DNA from: Ophiocordyceps camponoti-saundersi (nom. inval.)
Taxonomy: Eukaryota > Ascomycota > Sordariomycetes > Hypocreales > Ophiocordycipitaceae
Length of the DNA stretch: 50,122 nt
Reading direction: 5' to 3'
NCBI GenBank assembly: GCA_003339415.1
Contig: PDHQ01000256.1
Coordinates: 1-50,122 of the forward strand
Positions 23,955-34,319 of this stretch are shown piece after piece. The notes beneath the pieces were generated by a model. That model was not told the DNA's origin, did not search any database, and saw nothing but the letters and a program-made list of their open reading frames with translations. Position 1 is the stretch's first letter; each line of letters starts with the position of its first letter. The translations under genes and the position numbers were made by a program.

Positions 23955-24037
23955 AATCTAATACTATCCGCTAAATTAGGACTAACTATCTCGCTTAAGG
24001 GATACGAAGATATCGATATTAACTCCGACCCCGATAA
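23955..24037 (-). pseudogene. tRNA-like relic, copy 2
   Basis: The + strand ACTAACTATCTCGCTTAAG block also occurs, slightly changed, in the clearer tRNA-like sequence at 31372-31452, at the same place relative to a following TCCGC-like T-arm side. The cloverleaf is poorly preserved here. It abuts the truncated TIR element. Confidence 0.3.
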
Positions 24038-25007
24038 TGTTATTAACTATAAAGGAAGTAATAAGAAAATAAGAAAAGATACGTATATTTCTAAAAGCTA
24101 ATAAGCGAGGGGTTATATTTATCTAGTAATATAATTAAATATAATCTATAATTAAGTAATTAAAAGGGCGTTACTCTAAAACTTTATATTAATAATTAGG
24201 GCAACGTTAATTTATCCTATAAAGCCGTTAATTAGTATATCTTACTACTTATATATACCTTACCGGGAAGCTATAAGGGGCTATAAGACTAGTAGTTATC
24301 GTTACCTCTATACGAGTGCTAGTTAGATATATATTTATATTTTTATAAAGATTTTTTTTTATAATATTATTACGAATATAAATTATATAATAGTAATAAG
24401 ATTTATAAAGCACGCTATAGTTACTCGTATAGGTAGTTTAACGCTTAGATATAATATTACGATATATATTATTCTTATAGTTTAAATACTAACCTTGCAA
24501 ACTATACTAGTCTTATAAAAATATAAAGCGCTAATTAGCTAAGCTAGCTAGTATTCTACTCGTCTAATTAGTAGGTTTTTTTTTTCGGATTTACTTAATT
24601 ACTACTTTCGGCGATAAATATATTTAATTATACTTGCCCTTACCCGGCCACTTATACCCTCCACCCCTTACGCTCTTTACGCTATTATACCCTCCACCCC
24701 TTAAGCTTTTATGCCGCTGCTTATATTTAGGTATACGCCTTTATCTTTTAGCTAGTTTATAAGGTAGTTAGGCACTGTCTATAGCTTTATTATTAGAGGT
24801 ACTATTCTTAGCCTCTTATACTGTATTCTTCGTTACTCTTCCGAAGAAGCTAAGCGTTAACTAGGCTTTTAAGGTACCTTTTATAAGATATTATATATAG
24901 GTTTATAGTTTAGCCTCTAATTTATTATCGGCTACTAGAAACCTTAATTAATATAGCTATAAGCTAGCTATAAGTATTAGATATTCGGTAGCTATTTATC
25001 TAGTAAT
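24038..25007. other. Unassigned, with a two-unit 33-bp repeat
   Basis: TATACCCTCCACCCCTTA occurs at 24653 and 24686, a 33-bp spacing. These units keep CCA, a context almost absent elsewhere, so this short stretch is less RIP-mutated. No gene frame is assigned. Confidence 0.5.
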
Positions 25008-25150
25008 CTACCACGCTAATAATCCTTAGCTATTACTAGTAATAGCTATATTTTTTAGCGTATCGTATATTCGGTAGCTTTTTGCCTATCTATCTTAACG
25101 GCGACGGATATACCGTTTATAATAATAATACTAAAGGCGATAATACCGAA

Positions 25151-25216
25151 GGGGTTTAAATCCCCTATAACTAAAGGGGTTTAAATCCCCTATTACTAAA
25201 GGGGTTTAAATCCCCT
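25151..25216. repeat. Three tandem 25-bp units with AGGGG/CCCCT arms
   Basis: GGGGTTTAAATCCCC occurs at 25151, 25176 and 25201, exactly 25 bp apart, each able to form a short stem. A fourth, degraded unit is at about 25373. Arms of G and C runs are RIP-proof, which may explain the exact conservation. Confidence 0.85.
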
Positions 25217-27144
25217 ATAAAGTTAGCTATAGCTACTAGGTAAATATCTATAATAATAGCTAGGAGCGATAGCTATAATAAGGTTATAGAAACTAACGTA
25301 TTACGATAAGAGGCTGCGATACTAAAGGCTACGATATTAAAGGTAGTAATACTAGAGGCTATAATACCGAAGGGGTTTAAATTCCTTAAAGGCGTAAGCT
25401 AACGAAAACTCCTTATCTTTAACGCTACCTAGGTAAGTAATTTACTACGCGGATAATCCCTTAGTTTAGGTTTAATCTTTAGTGCGATAACGTTAAGCGA
25501 GAACTTAGCTTACGTTATCTTAGCCGCTACCTCGAAAGATATAATATTAAGCGCGGTAGCGCCGGCTTTAGGAATAAAAGAGGCGTATATAATATACGCT
25601 ATCGTTTAAGATAGCGATCTAAGCTTAGTAAGTAATAAGGTATTTCCTTAATCTTATCGATCTCGTATATAGTTTTAAACTCTTAAATAGCGGTAGCCTT
25701 ACGCTTCTTATAGAGGAAGAATAAATCTTTATCTATTATATTAGTTTTTATTTATTATATTAGATTTAACTACGTTCTAATCCTTACGTAGCTATACGGT
25801 ATAATTATTCGTTATTCTTAGAGACCGGATATATAATAGGCACCGTGTAAGTACCCTCGCTTCTTAGGAGTTTATTACGCTAATAATCCTAATAAAGTTT
25901 TCTTTAGCGTTTCCTCGCTAGTATTATAGCCTCTATTAGCCGCGATCTATCCTCGGATTTCTACTTTTTAAGAGTCTACTATATTAATAATCTTTAGCTA
26001 TAGCTAGTAATAGAGTTTTCCTCGGCGTTTCCTTACTAATATTATAGCCTTTATTAGCCGCGATCTATCCTCGGATTTCTAAAGCTTTTACTTAGGAGTT
26101 TACTATACTAATAATCCGTAACTTATAAATATTAGCGGAAGCTTTAGTAGCTAAAGAAAAAAGAGAAAAGTAGGCGGATAGTCTATTACGCTAATAATTT
26201 AGTTTAGATAAGCTAACTACTACGCTAATAGTCTACTACGCTAATAATTTAAATCTACTATACTAATAATTTACTACGCGGATAATCTATATAGCTATTT
26301 ATTATATTAATAATCCGCGTAGTAATCTACTACGCTAATAATCTAGTCTAGATAATCCGGAACTTTAAGATATAGGCGGATAGTTTATTATACTAATAAT
26401 CTAAATCTACTACGCTAATAATTTACTACGCGGATAATCTTAGTTTACGTAGGTAATCCGCTCGCTTATACTTTACGCGGTAGAGGTAAATAGTAAAAAG
26501 GCGGGCGATATAGTTTAATAACTTATCCTCCTTCCTCCGGTAGCGGTTATCTTCCTCGTTATATATTCTTCGGGCGGTAGCTTAAGCAGAGGTAAGGTTA
26601 AGGAGGGGCTGCTATTTTAAATTTATCGAATTCCGTAATCTTCGCTATAATACCTTTTTAGTTAGGGTATTATTAAGCTTTTCGAATAATAGCTATATTA
26701 TTACTAACTCTTATATTAAGTTTTAATACGCGAGTAAAGAGGCTAACTAGAAGAGGGTGCGTTTAGTTATATTTATTTTACTAAAAGTCCCTATCTTCCT
26801 TAAGATTTCTAAACTTTAATAAGTTATCTTTTTAGGCGTTATACCTTAAGGGTTTCGAATTACGGTAAGATAGGGTCGGTTTATAATAGGGGTTTTTAGG
26901 GGCTTTAGGAGGGTAAGGATACTTTTTACTTCTATAATAGACGACGAGTTATAATAGGCTAAGGAAGGGGGGAAGAAAAGGGGGAGATAATGCTTAGGAG
27001 GAGGAGGAGGGAGGAGGGTAGAGGGTAAAGATACTTTTTACTCCTAAGGTATAGGCAATCTACTACGCTAATAATCCGCTACTAGGTAATAATATCCCTT
27101 ACGCTAACGGCCTATTAGTTTTAGGAATAGTCGTCTTATCGGCT

Positions 27145-27159
27145 CCCCCCCCCCCCCCC
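27145..27159 (-). repeat. C15 homopolymer
   Basis: Fifteen C, followed by a GAGTCCGGATA block that also follows the C11 run at 27580. Confidence 0.9.
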
Positions 27160-27579
27160 TAGCCTGAGTCCGGATAATTCGCCGCTAGGTAGCAGGCAGT
27201 CTACTATACTAATAATCCGCTAGGTTAATTACTACGCTATCGATAGCCGAGGCTAATCGAGGCTATATTAGGCTATCCTCCCTAAGTAGATACTCCTTAA
27301 GGTAAGTTCCCGAACTATAAGCTTTCGTTTACTATTAGGATAAACTATATCGGCCTTCGTTATAATAGTTAGTATAAGCTTAGTTAAGTCCGGATCCTAC
27401 CCTTAGTATTAGAAGGTATATATCCTAGATAATATAAAGCTTATCCCTAGGCGATAGCTTATCTAAAACCTTTATATAAATATTATTAACCTTCGCTATA
27501 TATATCTTTTAGGAAGGGCGGTAGCGTCTCCCCTAGCCCGGCTACGATAATTAAGAGCCGTTTTCGGTTTTATAGATAG

Positions 27580-27590
27580 CCCCCCCCCCC
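27580..27590 (-). repeat. C11 homopolymer
   Basis: Eleven C followed by GAGTCCGGATA, duplicating the context of 27145-27159. Confidence 0.9.
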
Positions 27591-27867
27591 GAGTCCGGAT
27601 AGTTAGTAATCTACTACGCTAATAATCCGGAACTTAAAAACGCAGGCCCGCCTCGCTATTAAACTAGACGCTAATAGCTTAATCGGGCCCGATATTACGC
27701 TACGCCCGGAACCCTTTTATAAGCGTCTCGATAGTTTACTACGCTAATAATCTATAACTTATAAATATAAGTCCGCGTACCCTAACTTTCGGTAATAAGG
27801 ACGATTTTTCGGATTTACTTAAGCTTCTTAGTAAAGGTTTCTATTATATCGATAGCTACGATAATAA

Positions 27868-27991
27868 GGGGGGGGGGGGGGGGGGGGGGGGCAGTAAAAC
27901 TACAAAAAAANNNNNNNNNNTAACGCTTCTTTTAAAATTTTTCATTTATACCAAGCGCAAAAAAAAAAGGGGGGGGGGGGGGGGGGGGGGG
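27868..27991. other. Assembly gap (N10) bracketed by G24 and G23
   Basis: G24 (27868-27891), 19 bases, ten N (27911-27920), 48 bases, then G23 (27969-27991). The bases on both sides of the N contain TCA, CCA and ACA, which are nearly absent elsewhere in the window. The gap was evidently placed at G-tract boundaries where assembly failed, and the short sequences beside it did not go through the same RIP history or do not belong here. Confidence 0.85.
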
Positions 27992-28284
27992 CGGATAGTC
28001 TACTACGCTAATAATCTAAATCTACTACGCGGATAATCTACTACGTAGATAATCTAAGTCCGCGTAGATAATCTTAGGTATATGCCTACTTAGGTACTAG
28101 TTAGAAGAGTATCTATACTATATAAGTAAGTAGCTAGTTAGGGTCCGTAGTTAATCTAAAGGTAATAAAAGTAAGTAGATATTTAGGAATAAAAGTAAAA
28201 CGGATTATAATCTTACTAATAGTGCCGGGTAATTATAATTATAAATAATAGATATAAGCTAATAATTATATTAGGTAATTAGTT

Positions 28285-28388
28285 AAGATAGAGAGGTTAA
28301 AGAGGTAATAGAGATAGGAGAATTAAGGAGATAATAGAGATAGAGAGGTTAAAAAGGTAACGGAGATAGAGAAGTTAAGGAGATAACG
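28285..28388 (+). repeat. 26-bp tandem repeat, four units
   Basis: Units starting GAGATAG at 28311, 28337 and 28363, with a first degenerate unit at 28285, each exactly 26 bp. Sequence 28389-29488 beyond it has no assignable gene. Confidence 0.75.
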
Positions 28389-29488
28389 GAGATAGGTATT
28401 TAGGGGTAGGTTATCTAAAATAGAAAGTTAATAGCGTCTCTTACCTTACCTTAACCTTATACTATTAGTTAAGAGAGGTAAAAGTAGGTACTAACTAAGA
28501 TAAGAGAAGGATATTATTATATTCTATATATAAGCTAAGTGTTAATATAGAGACTTATTATATTAGGTAGGTGCTTTAGGTATACCTTTACGGGAGAGGT
28601 AAGCAAATATATAGTATTATCTAGTAAGGTAAAAAGCAGAGGATATATAAGGGTAATTTATTCGGAAGATAAAAGGTAAGTTAATACCTATTAGGTAAGC
28701 TGCGTCTTATAAAAATTAATACCTATAAGGCCTACCTAGCTTACTTATCTACCTAGGTACTACTTAGGTAAGCAGGTTAGGTAAGAGGTGGAAGTTAGGA
28801 TAGTAAGGATATATTACTTAAAAGATAATAAAAATATAAACTTACCTGCTTAATATTTATAGCTATTTAACCTGCTATTTAACTTAAATAGTATTATTCT
28901 TATTAAGGCGGATAATATAAACCTTAGTAAGCTTAATTATATTAAGTTTAATAATAACTAGCTTATTATAATAATATACTACCTAGTATAAGCTAAGATT
29001 ATAGTCTCTTTTATTAAGTATATCGATAAGGGTAAGAAAGATAAAAATATAACGGTCGTCGATTTCGTAGATAAAAATCTAGTTAACTTATCTAAGAAAG
29101 CTATTTAAGTATCTTACGTAGTTACTTTTAGAGAAAATATAACGTCGCAAGTCCTTATAAAAGGTATATTAGCGTTATCGCCTATTATAGGTATAGAGAG
29201 GTTAATACCTATCTATAAAGGTAAACTTGTTAGACTATTAGACTCGCTTATTACCGAAGCGATAGATCTTAGGAAGGCTATAATACTTAATATATACTAT
29301 ATGTAAGGTCTCGCGGAATCGCTAAGACATTTTATTATACTTCGTAGGCAGTATATTACTTTAATTTACCTAATAAGCCGTAAAGCGGATAATACGAATA
29401 AGGATCTGTTTAATCACCGTTGCTCGATAGTGGCCGCTATTAGAGAGAGGATTTTTTTTTTTATATATATAATAATAACGATAAGGAA

Positions 29489-29660
29489 GTAATAAGGGTA
29501 ATAAGGGTAATAAGGGTAATAAGGGTAATAAGGGTAATAAGGGTAATAAGGGTAATAAGAGTAATAAAGGTAATAAAGATAATAAGGATAATAAGGGTAA
29601 TAATAATAATAAGGAAGTAATAAGGGCGATAAGGGTAATAAGGATAATAAGGAAGAAGAA
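29489..29660 (+). repeat. 9-bp tandem repeat (GGTAATAAG)n
   Basis: About eight perfect 9-bp units are followed by degenerate ones to 29660. A 9-bp period keeps a reading frame (for example Gly-Asn-Lys). The original unit may have been GGCAACAAG before RIP. No flanking coding frame confirms translation. Confidence 0.85.
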
Positions 29661-30213
29661 TAGGAAGATAAAAGGGTTAGATAAAAAATCCGATTTTATT
29701 TTCCTTACGGTTGCTGCTAGGAGGTATGCCTTAGGTGCCTATCGCGGGTTTACACCCGGCACCTAATAGCTGCTAGCTGCCCTTAAAGTATAGAAAAGCT
29801 AGTAAAGCTTATAAGGTAATAGCTTAGAACCTTAAGCTATTAACTTTACTAAGCGCTGTTTATAACTACTATCTAAGAGGTAAGGCTTTAGCTTAACTAG
29901 TAAAATAATAAAAAAAAATAAATATATAAAATCTTTACGCTATAGGTTTTTTCTATATTTTTTTCTATTTCTTAAATTTATACGGTTATATATTAGGGAA
30001 AAAAACATAAACCTAAACTTATTACCCCTCTATATTATATTATCTTACTTACTTAGTTACTTACTTACCTATTTACTTACTTATCTTCCTTATAATAATA
30101 CTATCTCTTATATATTCTATTACCCTTCGCGACTTATAATATCTAGCCGTAGTAGCTTTATAGCGGGCCGTAGCTAAGGTAGTATATAAGGTTAAGGCGG
30201 CAGTTCTGGCCGC

Positions 30214-30669
30214 GGCGGCCGTAATATCCCGTAAACGCTAGACCGGCAATTAGGCAGTTTCTAGCAGGTGCTTATCGATCCGCAGCTTTAAAACTAAGGT
30301 AGCTATAATATATTCTTACTATAGCCCGAGTCCTAAGGAGGTAATAGCGGTATATTCTTAACGTACTACCTTACTATGCTTAGATCTAGTAGTCGTAGTG
30401 CTTTTAAGTAGGAAAAATAGCCTATTATAACTCCTATTATCTATAGTCTCTTAGAAGCTTAGGGCGAGAAGTCTCTAAATATGCTAGATATACTTAGTCG
30501 CCGTTATTAATTTATTTTTCTTTATAATATATTCTCTATAGATAGTATCTTAAAGGCTTTCCTAGGAGTAAACCTTACGCTAGCGGATATTTAAAGTCTT
30601 CGTAATAAGGCCTAAGGGTATTATAATAATTATTAGAATAAGTTCCTTTAGTAAGGCCTTTACCGCTAG
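30214..30669 (+). pseudogene. RIP-disabled coding relic, unidentified
   Basis: One + frame is open for about 150 codons except for TAA/TAG, and includes the stretch EKSLNMLDILSRRY and NLTLADIQSLRNKA (Q at TAA). It ends at a C9 run (30670-30678). The flanking 29661-30213 has no clear frame. I do not recognise the product. Confidence 0.35.
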
Positions 30670-30678
30670 CCCCCCCCC

Positions 30679-31371
30679 TTATAAAGAAGACTAAAACTAA
30701 CAAGATATCTAAAAGTAAATAGGTAGTAACCGAAATAGTAGTAAATTATAAAAGATATATTAAGCGCCGAGCGTAGTATAAGCTCTAAATATCGCTCTTA
30801 AAAAGGACTTTATCGTAAGTTATTTATATTTACGCTCTTAGGAATAACTATAAGCTAGTTATAAGATAGCGTTTATAGAAAAGTAAAAATATATTACGTT
30901 ATAATAGTTAGCCGGTTAATAGCGAGAGGCTATAGTTTATATCGGCTAGTATTCCGTAGCTTAGGCGATATAAGATAAGAAGAGTAAGTTTCTCGTTCGC
31001 CGAAAAGGCGGTTAGCCTAATTATATAAGTAAGAGATATTTATAACGAAGATAGTTCGTAAATTAGTGCTAGGTAGTACTATATCTATTAGATAAATACT
31101 TAGGGTATAATTCCCTATAAAGAGGCTCCGGCTCCGTCGTTCTTAGACGCCTACTTAGCGCCGCTATAATTCGCAAATTAGTTTTTAGATTAATAATATA
31201 AACGGTTATAATAAACTTATAAGTATAAGATTAGTTTTAGTAAGTAGTAGTTTTAATAAAATTAACGGTACTAGCTAAAGACTATTTAAGACTATTAGTC
31301 GCCTTAGCTTAGTTAGAATAAGTATATTTTAAGGGTATAACTTAGTTTAGGCTTTATAGTGAAAATACTAA
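30679..31371. other. Unassigned region
   Basis: RIP-mutated sequence of intermediate GC content. Short open stretches occur in several frames, with none dominant. Confidence 0.4.
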
Positions 31372-31452
31372 TACCCTACGCCGGATTTAAACTAACTATC
31401 TAGCTTAAGAGAGACTAAGATCTTAAGACGCTCGACTACTACTAAAGGAAAG
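31372..31452 (-). pseudogene. tRNA-Leu(TAA)-like relic
   Basis: On the minus strand, in order: an A-box-like TAGTAGTCGAGCG; an anticodon-loop-like CTTAAGATC identical to that of tRNA-Leu(TAA); a variable-arm-length segment; and a T-arm AGTTTAAATCC that becomes GGTTCAAATCC, a perfect pol III B box, if RIP transitions are undone. The acceptor ends do not pair well. It is a decayed tRNA gene or the head of a tRNA-derived SINE. A related sequence lies at 23955-24037. It directly abuts the foldback palindrome. Confidence 0.45.
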
Positions 31453-31462
31453 CTATTATTAT

Positions 31463-31722
31463 AATTAACGCGGTTATAATAGACGATACTATCGGGAGTA
31501 AAGGAGTAGTATATTCGCCGCTATAAGTTTATTAGATATACTAGCCTTTATTATTCTTACTATTAACGCGGTAATAATCGTTAAGAACTATAGCGGTAAA
31601 TATCGATAATAACTACGTTAATAATAAGAATAAGAAAGGCTAGTATAACTAATAGACCCGCGGCGGCGAATATACTACTCTTTCGCTCCTAACGGAGTTA
31701 TCGGTTATAAACGCGTTAATAA
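31463..31722. repeat. Foldback palindrome, two ~118-bp arms, 23-nt loop
   Basis: The left arm (31463-31580) and the reverse complement of the right arm (31604-31722) align over their whole length. They share AGTAGTATATTCGCCG, ATACTAGCCTTT, TTATTCTTA and TTAACGCG in the matching order. Mismatches are largely C/T or G/A, as expected if RIP hit each arm separately. The centre, 31581-31603, is unpaired. It has the shape of a foldback transposon or MITE, or of a collapsed inverted duplication. No internal gene is present. Confidence 0.75.
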
Positions 31723-32014
31723 CGAAAGTAAGAGAAATGATTTTTTTTTTATCTTTATTTATACCCGAGGGCTACCTTAGGTATTATATATAAAAGGATA
31801 CGTACTTATTCGAAGTAATTCCGATAGATAGGAATAATAATACTAAGATTAAATAAAAGAATAATATAAATAATAAAGTTAGCGTTAAAATACTCGCGAT
31901 ATCTAATTAATAAGTTCCTTAATATATCTAAGTATTAGGAGAAATTATTATATTAAAGCGCGGAGACCTATGCCCGTATAACTTCGTATAAAGCGACGCT
32001 AATACTAGAACTAT

Positions 32015-33960
32015 TAATAGCCCTTATAATAATCCTTATAAGCCCGGCTTTCGTATTACGCCGCGTATAACTAATCTAAGATAAGCTAATTACGCACGAG
32101 AAGGTTATAGCTTTTAGTAAGGGATAGTAAAAGGACTAGAACTATTTAAGGCGACCGTATAATATCTATATATTAAAGCTAAGCTATTTATATTATACCG
32201 CCGAAAGATTAGTATAAGCGGAAAATTAGTACTACGCTATCTTTCCGGATATCCTTAAAGGGCCTACGTAATCGTACTACCTTTATTATATAGGACCCGA
32301 TAAGACTTAGGACGAGATCTAGTTAATAGCTAATTTATATCTTAATATAGGAAAGAATCGTGCGGAATACTAGATAAGATAAACCGGCACGAGGTTTACT
32401 ATAAAATAAGGAAAATTCCCTAAGAAATTAATACCCGAAGTCCTCGAAGAACTTATCGAGAAGATATAACTTATATAAGATACTATTAGTAAAGTAGCGG
32501 CTAAAGTTTACGCTATAATAATAAGAGCGTGCCGTAGCATAGTAGATAATACTCGTTACTCGTTAACTAAATATCCTCTTACGAAGTTTATTTTTTTTTT
32601 TTATTTTTTTTATTCTTTTTTTCTATTCCTCGTATAGGTATATATATTACGATATTACTATAAATAGAGGGAATTAGTCGGGCGGATTCCCTAGTTACCG
32701 TACGAATTACCCTTATAGAATTTTAATATAGGGAAACTTAAGTAAGTTCGCTTTAACGAACGTTATATATTTCCTCGTACGAAAAAGCGCTACTTTATCT
32801 ACGAGAAAAAGATTACTAGTTAATAAATCGTAAAGAAGATAAATTTAATATATACCTCCTCGAATATAAAGGATATAATAACGGTATTAATAAATCGTCG
32901 TATAAAGAGGAGGGCGCTACCGAAGAAGCCGCGAAATTCGTCCTCTTAAGTACTCTTTTATATCGATTTATAAGGTAGATATTTTTATACGGTAGGCCGT
33001 ATAACGGGGCAGTTAAGTCTTCGTCGCCGATACCTATTATAGGGAGTATTATAGATAGCTTTACGATATTATCGCCCGCGAACTTCTCGATTATCGGCAA
33101 GGATTAAAGGCGCTTATAGAATTTAACTACGGATAAGTTTACCTTAAGGGTAATAGTATTACCTTAAAATAGAAGGGATAAGTATAGGTATTATAGATTA
33201 TTAGCTTAGCCGAGTAGGACGCGCTATAGGTATACTTTCCGTAACGCGAGCGAGACGCGTAGATCTTATCTATTTGCTAGCCCGAAGTAGGGATAACCTC
33301 TCGGCCGCTGCCCGAGTCTAAACCCCGAAAAAGGAGAACTCGACGCCTTAAATAACCGCGTACGACGGCATATAGGGAAATCCGATCGAGTACTAGGCTC
33401 TATCCCTCTTAACCCCCTTTATACGAAGCTTTAGATATTTAGCGAGGGCTAGTTTGCGGATAATAAGGACCTATACTAGTAGATAGGATTCGTCGTTATT
33501 CTAGGTAAGGAGATAGCTTATACGGAGACCGAAGTTTTTATCTACGATAATATTAAGCTTTAGTCCTCGGGGAAGTATAAGATAGTAATAGGAAGCGTGC
33601 TTGCGGGCGAATTATACGATATCGTACGAGTAATCGATAGTAATATCGCCCTTAACGCTATAGTCGAAAAGATCGTAAGAAGCTTATAGCTACCGGAGTC
33701 CGTTTAAAGCCTTATATAGAGTAATAATCGCTCTAGCTACCTTATTAACTTAAGTAATATAAGATAGAAGAGGCTTATAATCGATATAATAAGCTTACGT
33801 AAATTATACGAAAGGAAGAAAATTGCCGCGATATTCTAAATTAATAAGAAAAAAATAATCTAGCTAAAGCTATAACGAAGAAAGGTCGTAATAACGCTCT
33901 TAGATAATTAGTTAAAATAAATAAGATAACGGTTAGGATAGAAGTAGTTACTAAAGTAAT
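32015..33960 (+). mobile_element. Ty1/copia pol relic: reverse transcriptase and RNase H
   Basis: RNase H is clear in the + frame through 33429: SEG-F-ADNKDL (TAG after SEG), QIGFVVILG, VLAGELYDIVRVID, then KRLMIDI and YERKKIAAIF. These match the order in fungal copia RNase H (DGSFANNKDLSSQIG, SVLASELY, KRLMIDI, YERREI). Upstream, in the frame at 33017, are a V-F-V-A-D-T motif in the position of the RT YVDD/TDDT, then LAEQDALQVYFPQRERDAQI, a close parallel of the conserved QRARGAYIA segment, with ICQPEV. One frameshift lies near 33300-33340. From 32015 to 32590 another open frame (SKVAAKVYAIIIRACRSIVD) may be an earlier part of pol. No LTRs, PBS or integrase were found, so the copy is truncated. 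Confidence 0.65.
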
Positions 33961-34106
33961 CCCGCCGCGGGCGCCTATAAAAGTAATTTCTACGGATTAA
34001 ATATTAGCGCCGCCTCCCGCTCTTACTAGTTATCCGATAACGTAGTTAGCAATATAGGCGCTAGCGTGCGATAACGGTAGCGTACCTAAGGAGGGGCGAG
34101 AGGCTC

Positions 34107-34107
<1 letters not shown>

Positions 34108-34177
<70 letters not shown>

Positions 34178-34310
34178 CCTCCTCGTGCTTACTATTATCG
34201 TCCTCCTCTTTATTATTATCTTCTTTATCTTCGTTATCTTCGTCGTTATCTACGTCTTCGTTATTATCCTTATCTTTATCTATATTATTATTATCGTTAT
34301 CCTAAGTACG
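34108..34310. repeat. (TTA)n microsatellite and TCN-rich tract, RIP-converted
   Basis: Twenty-three TTA units (34108-34177) continue into TCC, TCG, TCT and TTA triplets. If every TTA is read as TCA before RIP, the whole tract becomes TCN codons: poly-Ser on the + strand, or poly-Asp/Glu (GAN) on the minus strand. The tract is therefore a coding-type low-complexity repeat turned into an ATT microsatellite by mutation. Confidence 0.7.
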
Positions 34311-34319
34311 ATAATAATC

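Larger units (their letters stand above)
25008..28073 (+). repeat. Interspersed 18-bp motif array, over 20 copies
   Basis: The motif TCTACTACGCTAATAATC, or variants with CGGATAATC or TATTAATAATC, occurs near 25008, 25441, 25871, 25975, 26100, 26181, 26216, 26231, 26252, 26269, 26297, 26326, 26383, 26404, 26421, 27059, 27199, 27609, 27734, 27999, 28021 and 28037. All are in the same orientation. Spacing is 16-20 bp in clusters (26181-26440, 27999-28073) and hundreds of bp elsewhere. Several copies continue with CCGGAACTTATAAATATA and then GGCGGATAG before the next motif, so a longer monomer of about 44 bp may be the ancestor. Function unknown. Confidence 0.75.

Noticed and set aside
25008..28073. 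A CRISPR array, suggested by the repeated 18-bp motif.
   Set aside because: Spacing is irregular (16 bp to hundreds of bp), there are no unique fixed-length spacers and no cas-like genes, and the window is fungal in character.
29489..29660. A telomeric repeat, suggested by the GGGTAATAA units.
   Set aside because: The 9-bp unit does not match TTAGGG or known fungal variants, is internal, and degenerates on one side like an ordinary minisatellite.
32816..33100. A 94-codon minus-strand open frame with an ATG.
   Set aside because: The + strand carries the copia reverse transcriptase relic here. The minus frame is its shadow, and the apparent ATG is chance.
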